This document shows, piece after piece, positions 52,053-63,489 of a stretch of DNA of 64,000 bases. The notes under the pieces were generated by a model that was not told the origin of the DNA, did no database searches, and saw only the letters and a list, made by a program, of their open reading frames with translations. The stretch is from Glycine soja (taxonomy: Eukaryota > Streptophyta > Magnoliopsida > Fabales > Fabaceae): assembly GCF_004193775.1 (NCBI RefSeq), contig NC_041009.1:43889534-43953533 (forward strand), written 5' to 3'. Numbering within the stretch: position 1 is the first letter of the stretch; the number at the start of each line of letters is the position of its first letter. Both the position numbers and the translations under genes were made by a program.

Positions 52053-55000
52053 TGAGTGGGACTTGGTTTTTGTTTTGCTTACCATTGTGGTGTTGAGAAT
52101 TAGCTTGCATATACTCTTACGATGGATTTTGTTCGGTCGTGGTCCAAGTTGTTGAATTGGTCATTGCACAGCAATCAGGGAGGAGAGGAGAGAAAATGTG
52201 ATCATGGGGGAGATTTTGGTTGGAGAGAAATCCTGCGGGAGAGAAATCTTACAATGTGAACATAAGAAGCGCTAATTGTGACTTGACGGTATTTTCAACT
52301 GAGTTTGGATCCTACCATGCTTGCCCTGCAAGATTTCTCTCTATTTGAAATCTTGACTGTGCATCACCTTTTCCTTCTCCATGCTTGTTGAGTAATGCCA
52401 AATTTAACAGCTTGGATCTCGGTTGGATGAAATCAAGTTGGAGAGGACCCAAGCTCAGCTGTTATTAACTTTAGTTCTTAATTTATGAAACTTTTACTTT
52501 AGTCTTAAAATTTGTAAAATGTTGCAAAGTGTTGTTCACTTTAGTCCTCATGCCAATGAAAAGTTGAAAACTAGTGAAAAAGGACTAGGAGAATGACATT
52601 TTGCAACATCAGTGATTGAAATTAGAGTTTTGTAAAGTTAGGATTAAAGTGAATGCTGCTTTCAATTTTGGATATCAAAATGAGGGTTTACACAATACGT
52701 GGTTGAGGAGTTTCCCAACTTTACTAATAGTCTTAAAAGTTGATTGAGAAATACATGTGGAGAGTTTTGACCCGTTTTCAAGAAAGTGCATTGCTTTTCT
52801 TTAACATCTTATCAATGCTAATGCATTATAGTTGCATGATTCTTGTTTTTTAGTAATTGAATTGTTGGTAGGTTGGTTGTCTGAGATAAAACTTCGGTTT
52901 AAAGAAAACTTACAAGATCAAAGCAAAACCATGGCATCTGATCTGTGTTTTCAAGAAAACTTGTAGGATCAGAGCAGAACTTTGGCCCCTCAACTGTCTA
53001 TGGTTGTTGCCATGCATTAACACCAACGTAAAATATCACATTGATTCAAAAGAAACTCAATATTATAAAGTTACTTTTCTGTTTGAATTATTGATGGAAT
53101 TAAAGTACGTGAATGAAATTGATTCATGCATCAAAGTGGTGCTGATTGAAAAAAGCGAAAATTTTTCCCATGAAGTGAAGTGTCTTTGGGGCCTATTATT
53201 ATTGATGAATAGAAATATAGGGTACCTTGAGATGACAAGATCTTCACGCGTGCTTTGGTAATGTTTGGATGTCTATATCAACCTATACATGACCCACATT
53301 CCTTGGTTTTGGTTGGCAACTTGGCAGTTTGGGTAGGGCTCTTCAACTATAATTTGACCTTGGAGGTATAACTTAGATTTAGCAACTTGCAAGTCTGAAA
53401 AATACTAGCAATAATACATTTTATTATCAGTGTTGTTAAATGGTGGAGCCATGGTGATTTTTTTTTGCCAACCGCTATAGACAATTTGAGATGGAGTCTA
53501 TTATGGAGGTGCCATAGGCTGCAATGGCGTGGTTATATAACAAAATTTTAGCCTTCTATTATATTTTGTCATCCGTCGTTGATATCAGTGATTATTATTG
53601 ACTGAAATTTAATCATAAGTTTTGTAGGTTTAACTAAAATTATTGAGTTTCAATGATCATTTCATAGTTTTCAATAATGTTTTACTAATAGAAGAGTGTA
53701 ATATGAATATATTAGAAAATATGTTGTTAGAATTTTTTAAAAAATTGAAAGGTTTGGTTTTTCTAAAGTGAGCAATTCACTTTAGAAAGTAGGGTAACAA
53801 ATCTTAATTATTGTTGAGAAATCAATGGTTAAAATTTTAATATATCCATGATTTATTATGCACATGCATGTAATATTGACAATTAAAATATGCTATTTGC
53901 ATGAAATTGAAATCGGTGGACCAAATTAACTAGAAGTTATGCTCTATTGAATGGAAGAGTAACGAAAGAAAGTTCCAGCCTCACGAGACATGCACTAATG
54001 TTGCATTTCAGAATATACTCGATCAATTCATTGAGTTCTTGTACGACAAGTTTTTACCAAATGAATGCTTATTTCATATTGTAATATGTGTTAATTAAAA
54101 AAATATTTTGATAAACTTTTGGGTAAATGAAATAAGTTAAATAGAATTTATAAAAAAAAAGTTACAAGTTAACTGAGCATCTTATTCTTCAATATCTAGT
54201 GATGGATTTTCCCTGCTAGGATAAGTCCCAGGACCACAAGTACTACAATTTCTGAATTATAACCTTGTAACCTTCTTGGATCTTCAATGAGGATAAGTGA
54301 GAAGCACAATTCAGGTTTCACAACAGATAAATATTCTTTAGTTGCATTAGAATTGGAATAACGTTGACTTTTCTTCATGTTTTCTCACCCACTCTTGTAT
54401 AGATGATACAATACATAAACTGCTAATGGTAGGAAAAAAAAAGGTGAAAAATAAAATTGGTTCATTGCACATGGATTATAATACAACATATATCAGCCTC
54501 CGCCAAAATTGACTCAGATGATAATGGTCTCAGCGTGAAACAAATCTATCTTTCTCGATTCATGTGGTCTGGTGATATATTCTCATCATCAAATTAAATA
54601 TGAAGTTTTGGCTGAATGTGGGAATGGCTTCCACCAGTAACTAATTATACATGGCAGCTATCTTGTCATATGCATTAACCCGATATTTTATGAACATTTC
54701 AGGAAAATATGGCATCTTGTTCATAGGGTATTATTAGTAGAGTTTAATTTTAATACATATGGTTAATATAAAGATTTTGAGAAAATAGTTTATTTATTGA
54801 TAATATAATTAAAATTATTTATACTGTTATTCAATTATAAATTATTATATATGAATTTATTGATTTTTACAATAATCATTTTAAAAGATATATAAATAAT
54901 AATATTTTTCATTGTTTGATATTGTATTTTTATTTTGTATTAGTACATAGTCATTAAATTCAAATGTTTTTATACCTATTAATTAAAAATCACCCAAACA

Positions 55001-55139
55001 TTTTCTTAAAGTAATCATTGCAAAAATTTAATTAAACTATGATCACAAATATTTTTATATTATCATTTAATTATAAATTATAATATTAATAATTAGTTTA
55101 AAAGTTAAAGTCTGTGCTTACGTAATCATCATTTTAGAA
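52053..55139. other. 3' flank of the gamma gene and intergenic DNA
   Basis: The first ~350 bp is probably 3' UTR. A repeat-like block at 53420-53590 ('...gccaaccgctatagacaa...ggtgccataggctgcaatggcg') resembles dispersed legume repeat sequence. No gene supported; the frame at 53004-53261 has no domain. Confidence 0.45.
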
Positions 55140-55335
55140 AACAAGACTTCAAGATGATGCTTAAGTAAGCATTATCTTAGAATGCTTATTTTCAAAGATG
55201 CTGCTTACTTAAGACGGTGTGTTTTTATCCATCATTAAAAGTTAACACTTTCAATAACATTAATTTCAATGATGATTGACAACCGTCTTTATATGTTGTT
55301 TTGGACCGTCGTAGAAAATCAATTTTTTAGAAGTG
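55140..55335 (-). mobile_element. CACTA-type transposon terminus
   Basis: Read on the minus strand from 55335 it begins CACTTCTAAAAAATTGATTT, then TCTACGACGGTCC and AAGACGGTTGTCAATC. Terminal CACT(A/T)CTA.AAAAA followed by subterminal GACGG repeats is characteristic of plant CACTA (En/Spm) elements. A further GACGG-type motif lies near 55212. The opposite end and any transposase are missing. Confidence 0.5.
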
Positions 55336-58300
55336 AATAATTTTTAATTAGTTGAAAATGTAAAAATCTTTATATTGTAAAAATTAAATTCTTGTTATAA
55401 CATTCAATAATTTTTAATTACATGGCCTTCTATGATATACCATGAGTATTTGATAGCAATAACTCTTCTAGAATATTTACTTTGGGGAAGAAGAAAAAAA
55501 AGAACACATGGTTGAAAATGAAATGCTTGTATATCACCTCTTGTTGAAAGAAAAATTGTACACTTCAAGTATAATAGGCCATAATTCAGGGGGGAGGCTC
55601 CAGAAATCAGGCTGAGATGTCTGTATCCGATTCCATAATGCACATCTTTCAATAATGGCTAGCCACATTGCCCTATAATTCACATTAAGTTAACACCAAC
55701 TAGCAAAAAAAGTGAGTGTAATATAAAACCCCATATGTGTCAAATTTTCTAATCTTTGTTATAAAGTTTAATTAAGATATCACAAAAGAAAGTTTTCCAC
55801 CTTAGTTTGTCTACACCAATAACAAACGAAATCAACCTTAACATGATTATTTTAAGTATGCTTACACTCCTTAACGTCAGATAAGTACCAGAACAGCACT
55901 GTACTACTTGTTTGGTCCACGTTGTTCACTTTTTACTGCCGCCACTCTAATATGTTGCAGGATGCAGCTTGAGAGTTCAGCTCAGCAACATGATCCTGTT
56001 CCACCTTTGGAAATCTTTTTGTTTTTCAGATTCTTTGGTTATAATTATTCTCACTCGAATCTTATATATTGAAGTAATCTAAGACTGTTGTTTAGGTTGG
56101 TGCAAGTCTACAACCACTATCTCTTGTTTTTTCTCCAACTTTGGCCATAGGTGTATATCTAAATACGCTGAATAATGGGTTGGTAATTGATGCATGTGGG
56201 TCACGTTGTTGTGCAGCATCAGGAACTTCCAGGAAGGACGTCATTAGTAATTAGGTTTTAACTATCATATAAATTAATTCTGATTTTTAATAGTATTTCA
56301 TTTTTGTTTCCCAAAATATCTTTCTATCTGCTAGTTAGACTAATCTATTTTTGTTTCCAAAATATCTTTCTATGTCTTTAATTTGACCAAATTTAAAATT
56401 TTAGAAATTAGATCAATATATTTTTAGGACAAATTCAAGTTATATTTTGAGTCGTCTCAACCTAAACTAGTATGTATTTTGTATTATTTTTAAAAATAAT
56501 TAATATTAATAATAAAATTTCTTGATATAGTGAAAAATATTTTATACAATATGATATTATCTTTATATTGTTACTAGTTCTTAAAATATATATCGTAAAA
56601 TATATGGTAATCATATTTCTATACTTATATAATTCTATGATCTAGTGTTAAGATTGAATGATAGATCTAAAAAATTTTAAGTTGTGAGGACAAAAATACT
56701 CTTATACATAAATTAGTGGGAGACAATACTCATATTTTTTTTTTTAACTACACTCAAATTATATGAGCAATTTATAAATGTATATAAAGAAAAATTAAAA
56801 ATGTTGCGGAGTCAACTCCAAATTAAACCATCTAAGCTATATCTGTTTAAGATTAATATATTATGTGGGCAAATCACATCGATCTAATCTTATCTCTTAT
56901 ATTTTGGATCTTAACTAAATCGATTAAATTCATTATTTCACACAAATATCATATCCAAATTTTAAGCTAAAAAAAGATAAAGACAAACTCATCTCACGAA
57001 TAACCGTATTTTAGGACACATGGCACTAAACCTAGGATCCCTCGTATTTTTCCTTACGTATAATCTCAAAGTTGAATCGAAGACCACATGTCTTAAGAGA
57101 TCTAGGCCACTTCCAATCAAAACCACATATGGTGACTTGGTGTTTTGTTTTTAATATTGTCAGATCCTTTTTTTAAAGCCACGTCAGAGAATTTTCTGTG
57201 TGTCAATTTTCTTTCTTTATTTCTGTACGTCCACAGTATATGCTTTTCTGATAAATATTATTATTGTTTTTTAATAAAGATATTATAATTGTTATTTTTA
57301 TAGATAGTGGTATATCTTGCTCCACTTGATGTGCTCTTACCACATAAAAAAATTGAAGGGCAGAAAAAACAAAAGATGATTGTGTGCCTATTTATTTTAT
57401 TATAGTAAAAATATATTGCATAGCATTTGTATTCTTCCGTTGCAAACTTGGGCACTTTGTCTGCTTCCTTGACAATAACCATTCTTTATCTATTAGCCGT
57501 CCATTCACAAGGCAATGGATGTACCATGTACCTAAATACCATAATTTCTGTGTCCCTTATTTACCATAGTTACTGCATATTTTAGCAGAGTCTAGGATCT
57601 AGAAATTTGCCACAACCAATAATTATCTCAGTTCTTTATCTATTCAGTGCTCCATAAAAAAAATTATCAAATGGCGAATTTTTTTGGGTGAATCTAAGTT
57701 ATTTTTCATCTGGAAATCAATGACTAATTTTTTGATGTACTAAAATTTATTTCTTATAAGATATTTTTTTTTGCATGCAGATCTAGTCTTAAGAAAAAAA
57801 CACCTAATTATATATTTAAAGGATAAAATTATTTATCAATTAAGTAAAATTGAAGTGCTAAAAGTGTGACATGGATGTGGTCATGACAAGTGGCCTTGTG
57901 AAAGCTATAAATGGAGAAGAAAAGGAAACCTGAGTCTTGAGAATGCCACAAGGAAAAGGTAAAGTTACACACCTTTTTTTTTAATTATAATTTTAAAATG
58001 ATGAAAAAACAACTAAGCATCCACCACTATTCAGGACTAGGACTATGTCACATGAAATTCAACATCTCTTGTTCCTTTCCTCTATTTTGCATTAAAGATT
58101 CCAACAGATACAAATTTCAGATAAAGTGAGTAAAAGGTTTTTACTGCACCCTTTACCTTTCCTTGTCAAAAAGTTAGTCCCCTCAGGTCTGAAGAGTTAA
58201 ATACATGGAGAGATTCATCATTTAGAGGATCTCTACGGGCAGAAGCAGAAGTGGGTCTGTCTTATTCTTACCCCTTGGGGCCTTGCTGTTGTTGTGAAGC

Positions 58301-58355
58301 TCTCTTGTGGGGTTCCCTTCTGCTTCATAAGATAGACTCCTTCAAACACTTAGAG
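55336..58355. other. Intergenic, no gene supported
   Basis: AT-rich. A more balanced stretch (55890-56240) was read in all frames and for known miRNA sequences without a match. The last ~150 bases (58190-58355) are probably leader exon of the S40-like gene. Confidence 0.45.
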
Positions 58356-58449
58356 GTATGTAATTTTAGGACTTGGCGAATATTATTAGTATTTTTGTCA
58401 ACCTCAAATTCTGATATCAGAATCAAAAGAGACTCATCTCTAGTTTCAA

Positions 58450-58499
<50 letters not shown>

Positions 58500-58826
58500 T
58501 ATATATATATATTGCATATTTCAGGGAAGAAGAAAAAAAAAACGTCTAGAATCAACATAAAGTCAGGCATCTGGAGATTCTGATTCCAAGGGAAGGTATA
58601 TTAATGTTTACCTTAATGCAATATCAAAAATATCCTTCTTCATAATAACATGCTTTTGAGATTTCTCTTTATGTGTATGCATCTTTGAATCTCTCTCTCC
58701 TCAACTTCCAATTCCTCTTCTTTTATTTTTCAATAATGTTAAATAATCAGAGTTTGGATAAAGTCAAATTCTGATTAAATAAATAAAATTTTAAGTGAAA
58801 AGTTTCTTCTGATTTGCACTATGTAG
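58356..58826 (+). other. Possible leader intron of the S40-like gene
   Basis: A donor AGAG|GTATGTAA and an acceptor ATGTAG|GAAGTG, ten bases upstream of the ATG at 58837, bound a 471 bp AT-rich segment holding a long (TA)n tract. Splice sites are good, but transcript evidence is lacking. Confidence 0.4.
58452..58512. repeat. (TA)n microsatellite
   Basis: About 30 TA units with one interruption near 58495, within the possible leader intron. Confidence 0.96.
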
Positions 58827-58836
58827 GAAGTGATTG

Positions 58837-59475
58837 ATGGAGAACAAGTATAGTCTAAACAGGCAGAGGAGTGGAATATGGAATTGCTTGAGAGATGGAG
58901 ACTTTGAAGAAGAAGAAGTTTGGGCTGTTTTCAAGGAAAAACCTGATTACAACATTTCTGGAGTTCACAAGACAAGGGAAAAAGGGTCTTTTTCTCCTCT
59001 AGCTGTCCCTAGGACTCTCCCAAGTGCAGCAAGGATGATCCCAAGGACTAGTAGTGGCAATAGTAGTGCTAGTTCCTCACATGAAACCAAGGTTATTCAG
59101 CAATCAGCACCTCTCAACATTCCTGATTGGTCACAGATTTATAGGAACAAGCCAAACAAGACCACCCCCAAGAGTGTTTCAAGGTTTGGTGAGGACTATG
59201 ATGATTTCTATCATCATTCTGTTAATGATGAGGGTGATGGTGATGGTGTTGGTGTTGTCAATTATGGTGGAGGGTATAGTGATGATGAGGAAGAGGAAGA
59301 GAATGAATATGATACAAAACTACCCCCTCATGAGTTTATTGCAAGAAGGCTTGCAAGGAGTCAGATATCCTCATTTTCAGTTTTTGAAGGTGTTGGAAGG
59401 ACCCTCAAGGGTAGAGATCTTAGCGAAGTGAGGAATGCTGTTCTCTCAAAAACTGGTTTCCTTGAATCATTGTAA
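58837..59475 (+). CDS. Senescence regulator S40-like protein (DUF584)
   Basis: 212 aa, single coding exon. Plant S40 proteins are small nuclear proteins induced in senescence and by salicylate or darkness; the molecular function is not established. The C-terminal signature LPPHEFIARRLARSQISSFS with VFEGVGRTLKGRDLSEVRNA and a final SKTGFLESL (residues ~162-212) is diagnostic. The N-terminal part has GIWNCLRDGDFEEEEVWAVF and a Ser-rich stretch (72-82). SAPLNIPDWSQIY at 90-102 is the second conserved block. The middle is acidic and Gly-rich (DEGDGDGVGV, SDDEEEEENEYD). The ATG at 58837 is the first in frame. Length and architecture are typical. The family call is firm; the member is not identified. 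Confidence 0.92.
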   Translation: MENKYSLNRQRSGIWNCLRDGDFEEEEVWAVFKEKPDYNISGVHKTREKGSFSPLAVPRTLPSAARMIPRTSSGNSSASSSHETKVIQQSAPLNIPDWSQIYRNKPNKTTPKSVSRFGEDYDDFYHHSVNDEGDGDGVGVVNYGGGYSDDEEEEENEYDTKLPPHEFIARRLARSQISSFSVFEGVGRTLKGRDLSEVRNAVLSKTGFLESL

Positions 59476-61196
59476 TAAAAGGGGTTTCCATGAATCAATG
59501 AATCAAATTTGTGATGTATAGGGGTAGGGGGTAGGTAGTGGTTGCTTAGTTATTGAGATTGTGTGCATGTTGTGTATGAAAGAATTCGTTTAGGCATTTA
59601 CCATGAAAAATGCAATGATTCAACTTGGTTATGGCAATTGAAAGTGCTTTTGTTTGAAATTTATGGCATGTGGTATATTGTTCAGAGCATCCATACAGAC
59701 AAAATGATGGATGTGTTGAGTGAGTATTGAAATTGAATCGTAAAGGCATTAACCATTTAGAAGTACAGAAGTGTTTTTGAGACCAACGTCATATAGATGT
59801 CCAAGTTATTCCCTAAATCTTTGATAAAAAGGATTCTGAAGTGAATTTGTTTCAATTACTTTTATACACTTTAGCTGGTTAATCATGATGCATTTAAAAA
59901 AAAAATGTTCTTATATTCATACACTCTTTCTCTTCCATCTTATTTCCATCCTATTTTATTTTTACCTTCGTTTTCCATTAAATTATTTGTGGCATCTATA
60001 ACTTCTCTCTCTATTTCTCTCTTTCTTCCACTCATGCACCCAAACAATAGGGGTGTGTTGATCTTTATCTTTAAATAAAACTAAATCTAAACATTCATTT
60101 GTGAACTTTTTTCGTGCGCTAAAAGTAGTCTTATTCAAAATTTTGACACCTATTATGCTTTCCATTTCTGTTTTCTCTTTTATTAGAAGATATAATTGAA
60201 TTGAAAGAATGTTTGCAACACACTTTTTGATCAACTTTTTTAAATATATATTTTTATTATTAGTTGAAATTATTGAGAATCTCATCATTTTGAGTATCTT
60301 TAAATTTAATGAATTACATTCATGATTTTGTAAATTTTTTACAAATTTTATTCAATAACAGAAGTGTGTTAAACAAGTGTTGGTAGCACTCTTAGTTGAA
60401 TGAAATCCACATAACGAATGTTAGTTGGTCCAATGAGTAACTCGTGACCCAACTGAACTGGAATTAATAGTACTGAACTAATTTGTGTAGTGCCTATGCG
60501 CTTTATGACTTAAAAAATAATTGATTTTAAAAGTACGAGCTCTAGAAAGAATAAAAAAAATGCATGAGTTAGGCGAATTTTTAAATAATGAAAAATTGAA
60601 TAAAATTCGGTGTGATGTAAAGTTGAAACACTAGTAAATCCAATTTAGATGAAACACGCATTACTAAGTTCACAAATAACTTAACCTGATTGCACTTACT
60701 GTTCTACAATTATTGAATCATACATAATGTGGGAATTGAGAGAGACCTGCCACCAACTTATTGTCTTCAATTAATTTTGAAAAGAACAAATGTTTATTAT
60801 CTAATGATATGTGATAAGGGAGGGACAGAAAAGAGTGAGTAGTCTCTATCAACTCCAAATGTTGATCCAAAAAGAGAAATATCAATTCCAAATAAACTAC
60901 GTACGTGAAGAGTTGGCTTTCTATAAACTTTCTCCAATTTAATGATGTTTTATCTCTTACACCTACGCATTGTATAAACACTATTGACTTTCAAAGTTCA
61001 AATTTAGTGCTCATTACTTCAATGTCTAAATAATTATTAAACGCAAAGGCACTTATGATTGGCTAGAGTTTTGGATGAACTTTGTAACAAGTACTTATAG
61101 GAGATATATATAAACTTGTTTTTAGAGAATTTTAAATTTAACTCTTAAAAGCTGACAAATATAAATTAATTTTTAATTTATACTTGAAGTTTCATT
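59476..61196. other. S40-like 3' flank and intergenic DNA
   Basis: About 250 bp of likely 3' UTR, then AT-rich DNA without a supported gene. It contains the source (60144-60173) of a 30 bp segment found again at 62062-62091. Confidence 0.45.
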
Positions 61197-61792
61197 CATT
61201 TTAGGATAGACAGTCACTTTTGTCTCTCAATGTGTAATTTGCTGACAAATGCGTTCCTGAAAGATGAAAATATAAAATTTAGTCATTAAAAGTGTAAAAA
61301 GTGCGACAAATATATTCTGCCATTAACTTCCGTCCGTCACCTTTAATAAGATCGCCTACGTGACACGGAGGGACAAATTCGTCACTGAAATGATTGCCAA
61401 CATGGATTGCCAACATAAGAACCTATTTGTCATAATATTTTTTTTTTTTACTTTTCATCTTTCCATTCCGTTGACAAATACGTCCGTGAAAGATGAAAAT
61501 GCAAAATTTAGTCCCAAAAAATATAAGAAGTGCGACAAATATATCCGGACGTTAATAATGAATTGTATAGAAGAGAAACTATGAAAAAATGGATTAAAAA
61601 CATTAAAATATAGCTTCAGATTTAAATTCTTATACTTTGATTATCTATCTATTTATCCATCTATCAAATTGTTAATTAGTTTTTTAATTAATCAATATAA
61701 TACTTATTTTCCAAAATAAAATAAAATTCTTTAGTTTTATGATATAAAAAATTTGAGTTACCATTTAAAAAAATGAAAGCCTTTTATTTCTT

Positions 61793-62512
61793 GAATTTTT
61801 TTGTTTGTTCAATTAATTATTAATCTTTACTACGTACTTTGTCACAATATGTCAAATGGAATGCAAGGTTGCTGTAGCTCCTAAATCAGCGAGAGATACA
61901 ACTCTACGTCTCTAAGGCAAATAACAAATCTCTGTATTAGTTTTTTTTTTCAAGTTAACCTCTGTATTAGTTTGAACATTATTGTATTTTTTATTTAAAT
62001 TTATTTGAGTTCTTTATTTGTTAGTAATTGTTTTTATTTCATTCATATTATGTATAATAAATGACACCTATTATGCTTTCCATTTCTGTTTGTTCAATTA
62101 ATAATAAATCTCTGTATTAGTTTTTTTTTTCAAGTTAACCTCTGTATTAGTTTGAACATTATTGTATTTTTTATTTAAATTTATTTGAGTTCTTTATTTG
62201 TTAGTAACTGTTTTTATTTCATTCACATTATTTAAATTTTTTGTTTGTTCAATTAATTATTAATCTTTACTACGTACTTTGTCACAATATGTCAAATGGA
62301 ATGCAAGGTCGTTATAGCTCCTAAATCAGCGAGAGATACAACTCTATGTCTCTAAGGCAAATAATAAATCTCTGTATTAGTTTTTTTTTGTTTTTTTTTT
62401 CAAGTTAACCTCTGTATTATTTTGAACATTATTGTATTTTTTATTTAAATTTATTTGAGTTCTTTATTTGTTAGTAATTGTTTTTATTTCATTCATATTA
62501 TGTATAATAAAT
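61793..62512. repeat. Three rearranged direct-repeat copies inside the foldback element
   Basis: A full copy of about 270 bp at 61793-62061 and one at about 62234-62512 flank a truncated copy (about 62092-62231) containing only the 3' half. Shared phrases include TTACTACGTACTTTGTCACA, CCTAAATCAGCGAGAGATAC and AACCTCTGTATTAGTTTGAA. A 30 bp segment (62062-62091) joining copies one and two is identical to 60144-60173. Confidence 0.9.
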
Positions 62513-62565
62513 GTTGTCTCGAATGGAAGCACATAATGTTTGTTCAAGGGATTCTTTCATATTTG

Positions 62566-62566
62566 A

Positions 62567-62636
<70 letters not shown>
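62566..62636. repeat. (TG)n-(TA)n compound microsatellite
   Basis: About seven TG units run into about 28 TA units. Confidence 0.96.
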
Positions 62637-62640
<4 letters not shown>

Positions 62641-62962
62641 ATTAAGGAAAAAGACTTATAATTCCACTTTAATTTTATCTAGTTTAAATTTTGTGAGTTT
62701 TTTTAAAAAAATAATTGATTAAATTCTTTTTTAAAATAAATAAATAAATAAATTTGGTCCCGCGACCGATTGTGTTTTTTCTACTCAAAACTCTCAATAT
62801 ATTATTTTCAATCTAAATAGGAGGACACTTAAATTGGAATTGTGATATAGAATAATTTTAAAGATTAAAAATGAGAAATTTAGTAGAAATTTGATAAAAT
62901 TATAAGATATAAGATAAAGTTCTTTTTTAACAGCAATGATTAAAGTTTGATAAGGAAATTAA

Positions 62963-62966
<4 letters not shown>

Positions 62967-63001
<35 letters not shown>
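62967..63001. repeat. (AT)n microsatellite
   Basis: About 17 AT units. Confidence 0.95.
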
Positions 63002-63005
<4 letters not shown>

Positions 63006-63066
63006 GGAAATTTAAAAAATATATTGCATAAGTAGTAAACAAATAGGAAAAGTAAATTATAAACAC

Positions 63067-63121
<55 letters not shown>
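63067..63121. repeat. (TAA)n microsatellite
   Basis: About 18 perfect TAA units, just inside the right arm of the foldback element. Confidence 0.96.
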
Positions 63122-63489
63122 GTCACAATCTATAATTAACATCCGGATATATTTGTCGTACTTTTTATATTTTCAGGGACTAAATTTTGCATTTTCATCT
63201 TTGAGGGACACATTTGTCAGCGGAATGAGAAGATGAAAAGTCAAAAAAATATTATGACAAATATGTCCCTATACTGACAATCCACGTTGACAATCATTTC
63301 AGTGACAAATTTGTCCCTTTGTGCCACGTAAGCTATTTTATAAATGGTGACGAACAAAAGTTAATGGCAGGATATATTTTGTCGCACTTTTTACACTTTG
63401 AGGGACTAAATTTTGTATTTTTATATTTCATAGATGCATTTCTCAACGAATTACAAATTGAGGGACAAAAGTGACTATTTATTCAAAAT

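Larger units (their letters stand above)
61197..63489. mobile_element. 2.3 kb foldback / long-TIR element
   Basis: The left arm 61197-61557 and right arm 63135-63489 are long, diverged inverted copies. They share, in mirror order, CACTTTTGTC.CTCAAT, AAAGTGTAAAAAGTGCGACA, GGGACAAATT.GTCACTGAAA, TGATTG.CAAC.TGGATTG, TTGTCATAATATTTTT and ACAAATATATCCGGA.GTTAA. Each arm itself holds two related sub-units. No transposase frame occurs in the 1.6 kb interior, so it is non-autonomous. Long terminal inverted repeats suggest a Mutator-like or foldback origin; a target-site duplication could not be defined. Confidence 0.7.

Noticed and set aside
55890..56240. Possible miRNA precursor in a balanced-composition stretch
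   Set aside because: A segment near 55965-56000 looked faintly like miR167 sequence but does not match it, and no convincing hairpin with a known miRNA was seen.
59054..59431. 125-residue open frame overlapping the S40-like gene
   Set aside because: Shadow in another frame of the S40-like coding sequence, whose conserved C-terminal signature lies in the other frame.
62927..63142. Open frame with a long Leu run and Tyr/Ile repeats
   Set aside because: It is a translation of the (TAA)n and (AT)n microsatellites.
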